DNA of 64,000 nt from CAWCKS01 sp963763485 (GTDB lineage Bacteria; Pseudomonadota; Alphaproteobacteria; Rhizobiales; Xanthobacteraceae), in NCBI GenBank assembly GCA_963763485.1, contig CAVXOW010000007.1, positions 496,001 through 560,000 of the forward strand. Reading direction: 5' to 3'. The position numbers and the translations under genes are program-made. Every line of letters starts with the position of its first letter. The stretch's first letter is position 1. A model generated the notes under the pieces. That model was not told the origin of the DNA, made no database searches, and saw nothing but the letters and a program-made list of their open reading frames with translations. This document shows positions 1 to 7,881 of this stretch, piece by piece.

Positions 1-901
1 ATCGATGTATTGCGCGCCAATATGCGCCAACGTATCCGGACCTCTTTGCAGGCGGGCTTCGGATCGGTGCGCCGCCCGATCCGTTCAATGAGCGGGGTCA
101 GGAGTGGGGCGTCATTCCGCATGCGGGCGCATTGCGCATCGATCACGTGATGGGCTGGAGCCGGCTCTTTCTAATCCCCGCGGGGGAGCCCCCGGCGACC
201 GGCGCTTATGCGAATTTCCGCTCGACGAGCTCTTGGCTATTGCGGCGCTTGAAAGCCATCGCAATTGTTGTCTCATCATCGGCGAAGATCTCGGAACCGT
301 TCAGGAAGGTATTCGAGAGCGCATGGCGGCTGAGAATATCCTTTCTTGCCGTGTCTTTTATTTTGAGCACCAGCATGACCGCTTTCGCCGCCCAGGCGAC
401 TATCCCGCGCTGGCTTCAGTGTCGGCTTCAACCCATGACTTGCCGACCCTTCGCGGATTCTGGAACGGCGATGACATCGCGGCAAAAGCACAGCTTGGAA
501 CCTTCAAGTCGGAAGAAGAGGAAAGCGCGGTGCGCAACACGCGCTCGAACGACAGGCGACTGTTGCTCGAGACGCTTGCGGGCGAAGGGCTTTTGCCGGA
601 ACGCTGGTCCTCTCCGGACGTTGATATTCTCGATTGGACCCCGCGTCTTACGCGTGCCGTACATACATATCTCGGGCGTACGCCAAGTCGGCTGTTCATG
701 GTGCAGCTGGATGATCTCGCCAATGAGTTGAATCAGGCCAATCTACCAGGCAGCACAACCCAATATCCGAACTGGCGCAGACGCTCTTCGGGCCCGCTCT
801 CGGATGTTTTGAATGACCCCGCTGTTGAAGATCAGATGGTGGCGCTCAATTTGTCGCGCCGCGACGGTCAGATCAATATGCGCGATGCAAAGGAAAATTG
901 A
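1..901 (+). pseudogene. malQ: 4-alpha-glucanotransferase (amylomaltase) gene, broken and cut by the window start
   Basis: MalQ transfers alpha-1,4-glucan segments between maltodextrins in the cytoplasm (family GH77). The C-terminal half is visible: GEDLGTV near 280, STHDLPTLRGFW near 430, and NLPG..YPNWRRR near 740-770. The reading frame breaks near 210. Before it, GAPPDPFNERGQEWG and HAGALRIDHVMGW are read in the third frame; after it, PLDELLAI onward is read in the second, which one lost base explains. The string GVIP runs directly into HAGALR, whereas GH77 proteins usually have about 25-30 residues between these motifs, so an internal deletion is also likely. The stop is at 899-901. The family call is firm. 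Loss of function is inferred from the frame break and deletion. Confidence 0.8.
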
Positions 902-1028
902 ATCAACCGAAGCGATGCCGACTGTTTTGCCGCCCGACCCCTTTAGTCATCAATCGATGCTTCTACACCACGCGCTGTAGTATTCGCTCTCGGTTGCTAT
1001 GCTAACCTATCCTGCGGACCTGCCACAT

Positions 1029-1342
1029 CTAACGGCGAGGGCGCGGCAAAGATTGTTCGGGATCGCCCCACAGCGGGATCAGCCTGGCCTTAATATCCGC
1101 CCAGCCTGCGCGTTGCTGAGCGTCGGTCAGAATTAGCTGACCTACGGCCTCGGCCGGATCGGGCGCATCGCCCTTGATCAGCTGAAAATCGCGTCCTATT
1201 GGGCCGGGGGTTGCTGTCACCACGCTGACGACGACAAGCGGGCACCTTCTGTCTTGGCCAGAGCTGCCGCAACGTCAATGGCCCCGTTTGAGCTGTCGAA
1301 GCCATCGGCGGCGACCATGATGTTTTGAATTCGCGATGCCAT
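1029..1342 (-). pseudogene. Universal stress protein (UspA family), frameshifted
   Basis: From the ATG at 1342 the minus strand reads MASRIQNIMVAADGFDSSNG followed by AIDVAAALAKTEGARL, the usual UspA N-terminus with its first strand and nucleotide-loop region. The frame then hits a stop within about ten codons. Shifting by one base at about 1238 restores VVVSVVTATPG and runs to a stop at 1029. A single missing base in the CGC-CTT context would explain it. The joined product is about 105 residues, shorter than the usual 140 or more, and lacks a clear C-terminal G-x9-G-S motif, so it is truncated as well. A second broken UspA gene lies at 33732-34168. Confidence 0.7.
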
Positions 1343-1669
1343 GTTGAGCGTCCTCTCGTGTCAACGATCGCAGGGCTGCGATGGTAGCCGCGACGATTCT
1401 TGCTCGCGGCAGGGGAGGTTTGGCCGTGATTTCGAACTTTGGATTTCAATTATATGGCATATTACGCTTCCGGGAGTTTGAAGTTAAGCGCGGTCGACGC
1501 CTTCACCTCTGGACTTAAGTCAACTGATCTTTGGGCCGCGGCCTCATTGGCGGCCTCTTCATTTTGGGGCGTCGTGTCCAATTTCTCTCATTCGCAGATT
1601 GCGTTCTCTAATTCCGGTTCTGGCTTTCTCGCGAGGTAGCAATCTCCTCGCATTCCGCGAGGCGCCGAG
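1343..1669. other. Stretch without a supported gene
   Basis: This gap lies between the broken universal stress gene and the end of the AhpD-like gene. Short open frames exist, but none has a recognisable motif or a convincing ribosome-binding site. I see no hairpin or repeat worth naming. Confidence 0.5.
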
Positions 1670-2026
1670 TCAGAGCTGCTTTGATTGCCTTTCGAACTGG
1701 TCGAGCGCCTCAAAAGCGTCGCAGGCGTACATTGCCGCAGGTCCGCCCCCCATCATGACCGCAACGCCGATCGTTTCGACGATTTCCTCACGTGAAGCTC
1801 CTGCAGCGATCGCATCGTGAACATGGAACGCAATGCAACCCTCGCAGCGCACGGCAATCGCAATCGCCAGCGCTATTAATTCTTTAAATTTTGCTGGCAG
1901 AGTCCCTTGGGCAACTGAATCCCTGTGCAGTCGTCCAAAGCCGGCCATAGGTCCGGGCAACTCCTTTGCCAGACGTCCAAGCAGCCCCTGCAATTCTTGA
2001 TGTCGCTGCGGGTAATTTGTTGTCAT
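1670..2026 (-). CDS. AhpD-like (carboxymuconolactone decarboxylase family) thiol protein
   Basis: A 118-residue AhpD/CMD-fold protein. The redox signature is visible: Glu49, Cys61, Cys64 and His68, giving E-x11-C-x2-C-x3-H with the same spacing as mycobacterial AhpD. In that family the two cysteines form a disulfide that takes electrons from lipoyl groups and reduces peroxidase partners. The start at 2026 is preceded by CGGAGCG about 8 bases upstream. The gene lies 50 bp downstream of pdhC on the same strand, so it is probably the last gene of the pdhABC operon, which fits a lipoyl-dependent role. A close paralogue with identical motif positions sits at 27999-28355. The actual substrate is unknown. 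Confidence 0.85.
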   Translation of the reverse strand: MTTNYPQRHQELQGLLGRLAKELPGPMAGFGRLHRDSVAQGTLPAKFKELIALAIAIAVRCEGCIAFHVHDAIAAGASREEIVETIGVAVMMGGGPAAMYACDAFEALDQFERQSKQL

Positions 2027-2076
2027 GACGCGCTCCGGTTAGTCCTGATTTCGTGGGCGGCAACGGCGGTTCCTGG

Positions 2077-3273
2077 TTATGTCGATAGCCGCTGCGGATT
2101 ATTGAGCTGCTCGCTTAACGCCTCCAGAAACCGCGCACCGTCCGCTCCCGACACCACGCGGTGATCGCAGTTGATCGTAAAAGATGCTTGTCCACCCGTC
2201 CCGGCGGCGATGCAGAGAATTGCTGCCGCCCCTAAGGGCAATACCGCATCAAAATTATGGACGCTCGCGAACATGCCCAAATTGGAAACGTAGAATGTCC
2301 CACCCTGGTAATCCTCAGGCTTCAGTCGCCGGTTTTTGACCTTGTCGCTGAGGTTGCGCCAGTCATCGGCGAGTTCGGCAAGAGGCCGCTCCGCAGCGTC
2401 ACGCAACACCGGCGTGATCAGGCCACCCGGCACATCGACCGCGATCGCAATATCCACCCTGTCACGCCGCGCCAGTCCTTTGGCTGTGTAAACAGCATTG
2501 AAGATTGGAAGTGCTTTGACCGTCAGAGCGCCGGCACGAGCGATCAGCAAGGTGAGAGAAAGGTGTTTCGCGTCGGCAACGTTTCTCAGGTCCGTGATCG
2601 GGAATTGGGCGGTGACGCGAAACGTTGGCGTTGCCAGACTAGCGATCATGTTGCGCGCCATTGCTTCGCGCATCGAAGAGAGCCGCTCGATCCGATACGG
2701 CGGACCTGCGTCTAAGTTAGGCGTCGGAGGTTGATGGAAGGCGCGCACAATCTCCGCCGGGTGAACGGTACCGTCCTGTCCAGTTTTTACCGTCGTCAAA
2801 TCGATATCAAGGTCGCGTGCAAGCGAGCGCGCGTAGGGTGAGGCGCGCACGTTAGCCGAAGCCGGACTTGCCGGATGGCTTGGCGGAGCGGTCTCAGCAG
2901 GCGCCTTGCCTTGTCGAGACGGTGCCGCCGATTTAGCCGCTGCGGAGGGCGATGCCTTCGTTTTGGGCGGCACGGGGGCGTCTGATTTTGCGGGAGCGGC
3001 TCGAGCTTGTTTCTCAGACTTTGAAGCGTCGGCCGCACTATCGGCAATATAAGCGATCGTTTCGCGAACCGGGATATCGGTATCCACGGGGGCCAAAGGG
3101 CCGGCGAGGAAGCCGTCATGGAAAGCCTCGACCTCCATCGTAGCCTTGTCCGTTTCGACCTCGGCGAGCACGTCGCCTGTTTTCACCGGATCGCCCACCT
3201 GCTTTAGCCAACGCACAAGACGGCCGGTCAACATTGTGTCGGATAGCGCAGGCATAGTGATGGACTGCTTCAC
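2077..3273 (-). CDS. pdhC: Pyruvate dehydrogenase complex E2, dihydrolipoamide acetyltransferase
   Basis: E2 carries the acetyl group on lipoyl-lysine and passes it to CoA. The domains, in order, are: a lipoyl domain (about 1-78) with ETDKAT, lipoyl Lys43; an Ala/Pro/Lys-rich linker (80-140); a peripheral subunit-binding domain (about 143-180, ASPYARSLARD); and the catalytic domain (about 190-398). The catalytic signature reads DHRVVSGADGARF near 370. The family norm is DHRxxDG, so the usual Asp is Ser here. At 398 residues with one lipoyl domain the length is ordinary. The start is GTG, supported by AAGGAGG six or seven bases away. It lies 15 bp after pdhB. No E3 gene is adjacent. Confidence 0.92.
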   Translation of the reverse strand: MKQSITMPALSDTMLTGRLVRWLKQVGDPVKTGDVLAEVETDKATMEVEAFHDGFLAGPLAPVDTDIPVRETIAYIADSAADASKSEKQARAAPAKSDAPVPPKTKASPSAAAKSAAPSRQGKAPAETAPPSHPASPASANVRASPYARSLARDLDIDLTTVKTGQDGTVHPAEIVRAFHQPPTPNLDAGPPYRIERLSSMREAMARNMIASLATPTFRVTAQFPITDLRNVADAKHLSLTLLIARAGALTVKALPIFNAVYTAKGLARRDRVDIAIAVDVPGGLITPVLRDAAERPLAELADDWRNLSDKVKNRRLKPEDYQGGTFYVSNLGMFASVHNFDAVLPLGAAAILCIAAGTGGQASFTINCDHRVVSGADGARFLEALSEQLNNPQRLST

Positions 3274-3288
3274 GGCGGCGGCTCCTCC

Positions 3289-4278
3289 TTATTGCGCGGT
3301 CGTGCGGCAAAGCGAGCGCGCAGCGTCAACGATGTCCGGCACCCGCGGAATGCTCGCCGCTTCCAACTTTCCGTTAAACGGAGTTGCAAGATCGAGCGCG
3401 GCGACGCGGATGGGCGGGGCCTCCATAATGAAGAAGCATTTTTCCATTAGGGTTGCAGCAATCTCGGCGCCAGCTCCGGCGAACTTGCAATCTTCCTCGA
3501 CGATCAACAGCCGATGCGTTTTGTTGAGCGAATTCGCACAGGTTTCCCAGTCGATCGGGCTCAAACTACGCAAGTCAATGACTTCGGCATGAATGCCTTC
3601 TGCGGCTAGCTGTTCCGCCGCCTCCTGACAAAGCAGCACCATTCGCGAGTAGCCGACGATCGTAAGATCGCTGCCCTCGCGCCTGACGAGCGCCCGATGT
3701 AAAGGAGGCGGTTCGGCGGTGACATCGAGCGGACCTTTGCTGAAATAGAGCAGCTCGTGCTCGAGGAGGATGATCGGCTCGTCGCTAACAATGGCCTGGC
3801 GCAGCTGCCAATAGGCATCCTGCGGTGTACTAGGGACCGCGATATGGATGCCCGGCACGTTCATCAAAGTATGTTCGAGCCGCTGGGAATGCTGGGCTCC
3901 GAGCTGTTTGGCCACTCCTCCGGGGACGCGGATGACAAGTGGCATTTGGAATTGGCCACCAGACATCAACGGAATTTTGGCGGCCATATTGATGATCGCA
4001 TCCAGGGCGAGTAGGGCGAAATTAATGGTCATGATTTCGACTACCGGACGCATGCCAACCATCGCCGCGCCGACGCCAAGACCGGTGAAGCTATTCTCGG
4101 ATATAGGAGTATCTCTTACGCGCCATTCGCCGTACTTCGCGTGGAGACCTTCGGTAACCCTGTAAGTCCCGCCAAATAGGCCCACGTCTTCACCTAAGGT
4201 AAATACGGAGTCGTCTTCGGACATCTCGGCGTCGAGGGCGCGGTTGAGAGCTTGCCAATAGAGCAATTCTTCGGCCAT
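3289..4278 (-). CDS. pdhB: Pyruvate dehydrogenase E1 component, beta subunit
   Basis: This 329-residue protein forms the alpha2-beta2 E1 heterotetramer that decarboxylates pyruvate on thiamine diphosphate. GEDVGLFGGTYRVTEGL (about 29-45), DTPISEN (about 57-63), QLGAQHSQ and VPSTPQDAYW are typical of the transketolase-like pyrimidine-binding domain, and the C-terminal transketolase domain follows (VIDLRSLSPIDWE). The start at 4278 lies 25 bp after pdhA and the end lies 15 bp before pdhC, consistent with co-translation of a three-gene operon. An acetoin or other 2-oxoacid dehydrogenase beta subunit is the main alternative. The neighbouring single-lipoyl E2 favours a pyruvate-type complex. Confidence 0.9.
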   Translation of the reverse strand: MAEELLYWQALNRALDAEMSEDDSVFTLGEDVGLFGGTYRVTEGLHAKYGEWRVRDTPISENSFTGLGVGAAMVGMRPVVEIMTINFALLALDAIINMAAKIPLMSGGQFQMPLVIRVPGGVAKQLGAQHSQRLEHTLMNVPGIHIAVPSTPQDAYWQLRQAIVSDEPIILLEHELLYFSKGPLDVTAEPPPLHRALVRREGSDLTIVGYSRMVLLCQEAAEQLAAEGIHAEVIDLRSLSPIDWETCANSLNKTHRLLIVEEDCKFAGAGAEIAATLMEKCFFIMEAPPIRVAALDLATPFNGKLEAASIPRVPDIVDAARSLCRTTAQ

Positions 4279-4303
4279 GACGTTTTCCTAAATCTGACGT
4301 TTC

Positions 4304-5356
4304 CTAGAACAAAGTTTCCGCTTCACGGCCGCCGCGCATCGCCTTCCAGGCCATTTCCATTTTTGGTTCGGGGCTTTGCGTGGCGAATGTCACGGCGTCG
4401 TCGACCACCCTCTGCACGTTCTTGCGCAGACGCTCGACCTCTGTCTCGGTGGCATGACCGGCGTTGCGCATGTGTTCGGCCAGACGACCGATATTATCGA
4501 TGCCGACCTGCGCGATTTCGTCGGCGCCAGGAAAACGGAACTCAAGTCCTCTTATCTCAGCGGAAATTGGGTCGTGAGCCTGGTAGGCCCTTAGTTCGAC
4601 GGCAGGCCGGTAAGCGCCTGGATCGGCCATGGAGTGGCCACGGTATCGATAGGTCTCGAATTCGATGAACTGCGGCCCGTCGCCAGAGCGGATGCGTTGC
4701 AGTGCATGCTGCGAGGCTTCGTGAACTTTGATCACATCCATGCCGTCAACCTTCTCGGCCGGAATGTTGGAGCCTGCTGCGCGCTTGTAAACCTCAGTCA
4801 CCGCGGAATGACGATGAATCTCGGTGCCAATCTGGTAGCGATTGTTTTCGCAGGCGAATAGCACGGGGAGCCGCCACAGCGCGGCCATGTTGAGCGATTC
4901 GTGAAATGTCCCCTGATTGACAGCGCCGTCACCAAACAGACAGATCACGGCTTCCGGAAGTTTGCGCATAGCGATCGCATAGGCGATGCCGATAGCGATA
5001 GGGTAGGTTTCGCCAACAATGGCGTAACCGCCCATGAACCGCCGCTCCCGGTCGAACAAGTGCATCGAGCCGCCCATTCCGCCTGACATACCGGCTTCCC
5101 GGCCGTACAATTCTGCCATTACCTTCCTAGGTGGTACGCCGCGCACCAAAGCGTGCACGTGCTCGCGGTAGGTGCTTACGATGTAATCGGACGGCTCCGC
5201 GGCACCGATGAGACCGACTCCGACCGCCTCCTCGCCCGGGTAGAGATGCAGAAATCCGACAATGTTGCCTTTTCCGTACTCTTCGGCGGCACGCTCCTCG
5301 AAAGCTCGAGCAAGCAGCATGTCGCGAAGAAACCGATGCAATGTTTTTCTTTCCAT
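4304..5356 (-). CDS. pdhA: Pyruvate dehydrogenase E1 component, alpha subunit
   Basis: The alpha subunit binds thiamine diphosphate. GDGAVNQGTFHESLN is the ThDP motif (GDG to N), YRYRGHSMADPG is the loop found in PDH-type alpha subunits, and MSGGMGGSMH is typical of the family. I place the start at 5356 (MERKTLHRFL), which has AAAGGA seven bases upstream and gives about 350 residues, the family's usual length. The open frame extends 16 codons further upstream to 5404 without a better signal. It is the first gene of pdhA-pdhB-pdhC-ahpD. Acetoin dehydrogenase alpha subunits are close relatives, so substrate assignment rests partly on context. Confidence 0.88.
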   Translation of the reverse strand: MERKTLHRFLRDMLLARAFEERAAEEYGKGNIVGFLHLYPGEEAVGVGLIGAAEPSDYIVSTYREHVHALVRGVPPRKVMAELYGREAGMSGGMGGSMHLFDRERRFMGGYAIVGETYPIAIGIAYAIAMRKLPEAVICLFGDGAVNQGTFHESLNMAALWRLPVLFACENNRYQIGTEIHRHSAVTEVYKRAAGSNIPAEKVDGMDVIKVHEASQHALQRIRSGDGPQFIEFETYRYRGHSMADPGAYRPAVELRAYQAHDPISAEIRGLEFRFPGADEIAQVGIDNIGRLAEHMRNAGHATETEVERLRKNVQRVVDDAVTFATQSPEPKMEMAWKAMRGGREAETLF

Positions 5357-5725
5357 CGTGGTTCCTTTCGCTCGCTCAGAATCCGCTTTCAGTTGGCGAT
5401 CCACAGCGTCGTCTGGTCAGCAGGAAGTGTTTGGTCCTGGATCCTGTCAAATCGCGAATGCTCTGCCGAAACCTCTCCAGGTGCGTGTCTTGATTGTGTC
5501 CTCGGTTCGACTGGGAGGGCATTTCGATGAATAATCAGACCAGTCGTCGCAGTCGTGCGTCAAGTTTCCTGCCTAGATTTCTGCAACTTGTCTGACCCTT
5601 CGCCGGGCGAGCTGCTGCGAAGGGAACCCGAAGGCGCTTGAAGCGCGAAGTTCAGGGGTTCAAGGAAGATAAACCAAGCCGACCCACTCTAGAAGGTCGA
5701 AATCGGGCGAATAGAGCGTCCCGCG
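5357..5725. other. Upstream region of pdhA, no gene seen
   Basis: This segment holds the presumed promoter region of the minus-strand pdh operon and what should be the lost N-terminal part of the SPW remnant that follows. I could not pick a defensible promoter or operator. Confidence 0.4.
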
Positions 5726-5999
5726 ATGCTTCTAGCCGGGGATGAACTCGAGTACTCGAGTTCAGCAAGGGTCGCTGTTCTCTCTTTCATGACGTTCATT
5801 GCATTCTCGAAATGGGAGGAGTGGCTCAATCTCCTGCTCGGTTTCTGGCTGGTTGGTCCGCCGTCGGTGCTCAGATTTACACACACGAGCGATGCACTAC
5901 AGCATCGCGATCGGCGCCGTTGTCGCATTTATGGCGGCGTTGGAGATCTGGCTGGAATATGAGAAGTTAAGCGAGAGATCCTCGAAATTATCGTCTTGA
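5726..5999 (+). pseudogene. SPW-repeat membrane protein, remnant
   Basis: The remnant reads FIAFSKWEEWLNLLLGFWL, then a degraded copy of the SPW-type turn (GPPSVLRFTHT). After a frame change near 5880 it continues AMHYSIAIGAVVAFMAALEIWLEYE to a stop at 5997-5999. It aligns over its whole length with the intact SPW protein at 37478-37843 and with another broken copy at 57779-58228. The N-terminal helix region (DLYNLLLA..TPW) is missing. The function of SPW-repeat proteins is unknown; they are small bacterial and archaeal integral membrane proteins. Confidence 0.75.
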
Positions 6000-6241
6000 A
6001 TCGAGGCGTTTCCGGCTGAGGTCTCGCAGGGTTGCGCTTTCTTTACGACTGAAATACGCCGGAGAATAACTGTTGGCCCCAGCGCATTCTCGTTTGTCCG
6101 CCATCAGCTCCGGTCTCCGATGCGCTCTGGCCGTTCAACAAAGCGCCGCCGACTTCATGCTTAGGGATAAGGCTCAGCTTGATCGAAAAATGTCTTGGGC
6201 CCAGTCAAGTTGAAATAGTGCACTGCGGTATCTGTGTCATA

Positions 6242-6988
6242 CTACTTCTTAGCGAAAGCATCCTTGAGCAGATCGACCTCCTCGAACTGCAGCTGAATGA
6301 CGAATCGAAGCTCAGACACATTTTCCTCCGCCACGCCTAGCTTAAACCCCCCGACTATAGAGTCCACCAGGTCGCGAAGCGCCTTTTGCTTGATGTTGGG
6401 AGAAATTTCCGTCGCGTAGTTCGAAGTTTCGTCCCCGATGCCGGCAAGGCGTTGCCAGTCGGGCGTTTCCGTACGCGCGAGCGCCATCGCCTTTAAGGCT
6501 GTGTAGTTGAGCATATACACCTCCATGGGCATCGGAAGAGTGGCCGGATCCTGCGCCAGCATTGCGGTGCGATAACCCTCGGCCGCGGCAAGTGCCACGC
6601 CCTCAAAATCACTGTTCTTTTCGGTTTCACGCATGTCGGATAATCTATCGCTCAGATTACGATAGGTTTGACCCGACACGGTCCCCTTCAGCTTATCAAC
6701 CGCCGCAGCGATCGTTCTAAGACTGTTTGCAACATGATCGGATTCACCCTTACTCGCAAACCCTGCGACATGCTCGAATTCAAGGGCGATATCGTTGAGG
6801 CTCGACACGACAATGCTATTCTTGACGATTACCTGGGCGAGAATCATTAGCTCAGACGGGCGTTCAAGGAACGGATCTTGATAGTCCGTAGACGTTCCAA
6901 AAACGGTCGTCAGACCAGCGGTCGCCTTGCTCGAGAGACCTACTGCCGCAATGACGAAAATCATCGTTACCAAAGCGATGTTGTTCAT
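6242..6988 (-). CDS. Exported protein of unknown function
   Basis: A 248-residue protein that I do not recognise. The N-terminus (about 1-24, MNNIALVTMIFVIAAVGLSS then KATAG) looks like a Sec signal peptide with cleavage near Ala24. The rest is mostly helical in character, rich in Ala, Leu, Asp and Glu, with no cysteine pair, no obvious metal site and no transmembrane segment after the signal. This suggests a soluble periplasmic or secreted helical protein. It stands alone: the broken AI-2E-type gene upstream on the same strand ends at 7001, 12 bp before its start, so the two may once have been co-transcribed. No strong ribosome-binding site is visible. Confidence 0.6.
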   Translation of the reverse strand: MNNIALVTMIFVIAAVGLSSKATAGLTTVFGTSTDYQDPFLERPSELMILAQVIVKNSIVVSSLNDIALEFEHVAGFASKGESDHVANSLRTIAAAVDKLKGTVSGQTYRNLSDRLSDMRETEKNSDFEGVALAAAEGYRTAMLAQDPATLPMPMEVYMLNYTALKAMALARTETPDWQRLAGIGDETSNYATEISPNIKQKALRDLVDSIVGGFKLGVAEENVSELRFVIQLQFEEVDLLKDAFAKK

Positions 6989-7000
6989 TCGCGTGGCTCA

Positions 7001-7526
7001 TCACCCTTCTATAGCAACCGAATAAAAAAAGTTGCACGCCTGACTGCGCGTCGAGAGATTTCGGCGCGGTTTTACCTCGCCAAACGCCGCGATAATACTC
7101 TTTGCAAGAGCGCAGAATGCAATCTTTTTCAATGCGGCGTGGCGGTCAACTCGGTGTTCCACACCTTTGCCGATTATCTTGCTCAGCCATGGCCCGCTCG
7201 GATCGACGGCGAGATCTTGAAATTGTTTGAGGTAAACTGGAAAGTTATCGATGAAGTATGCAAGCTCGCAAACGATAACAGGGGCGGTTAGAATAATCAC
7301 GGCGGCAAATCCGACGATGAACACACCGACACGGCAAGCGCCGCGACGAGCCGATTCATCCCCAACCGTTCCAGCCTGGTGCCAGAGGATCAAGCGGATA
7401 AGCCAGAACCGCGCCGGCGATAAAAGGCGGCAAGACTTGTCGCAACAGCGCAACGACGGCGATGACGACCGCGAGCACCGCAATCCAAAATGCTATGGGC
7501 GGGCGAAGCTCATGGTCCAGCAACAT
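7001..7526 (-). pseudogene. AI-2E family permease (UPF0118), truncated and frameshifted
   Basis: From the ATG at 7526, which has TCTTCCTCTC just upstream, the minus strand reads MLLDHELRPPIAFWIAVLAV and then LLRQVLPPFIAGAVLAYPLDPLA, the typical N-terminus of AI-2E/PerM-type exporters. It stops after GWNGWG. A one-base shift near 7383 recovers ERLGMNRLVAALAV. A second near 7350 recovers VGVFIVGFAAVIILTAPVIV and LAYFIDNFPVYLKQFQDLA. The remaining helices of this roughly 350-residue family are absent. Each frame break is explained by one missing base in a two-base run. Confidence 0.72.
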
Positions 7527-7881
7527 GAGAGGAAGATTTATCGCGAGTCAAAGCCCGCCCGCGAGGTTTGAGCTGCAATCGATTCTCAACGAAAAATCTT
7601 GAACCCAAGGGAGGGGCCTGGAGCCGGGTCATGGAGACCCGCTTGCTGTCGATATTTGCCGAGGCTGTTTGTGTATTATGCGAAGCGCCGGTCGGATCGC
7701 CGCAGTCCGAGACCTTCAAGGTCAGGGATGATGCGGCCGCCACGCACACAAGCAAACCCTATTGCGCGTTCACGAGATAACAGCAGACGCAGTGGACGCT
7801 GTGCTTGCGCATCCGACCTTGTTCCGAAGTTTAATCGAGTCAATATTCATTTCCTTCGATCGCCACGACAATAGATCGCAT
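7527..7881. other. Stretch without a supported gene
   Basis: Between the permease remnant and the end of the patatin-like gene I see only short frames on both strands, with no motif, start signal or hairpin that would support a gene. Confidence 0.45.
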
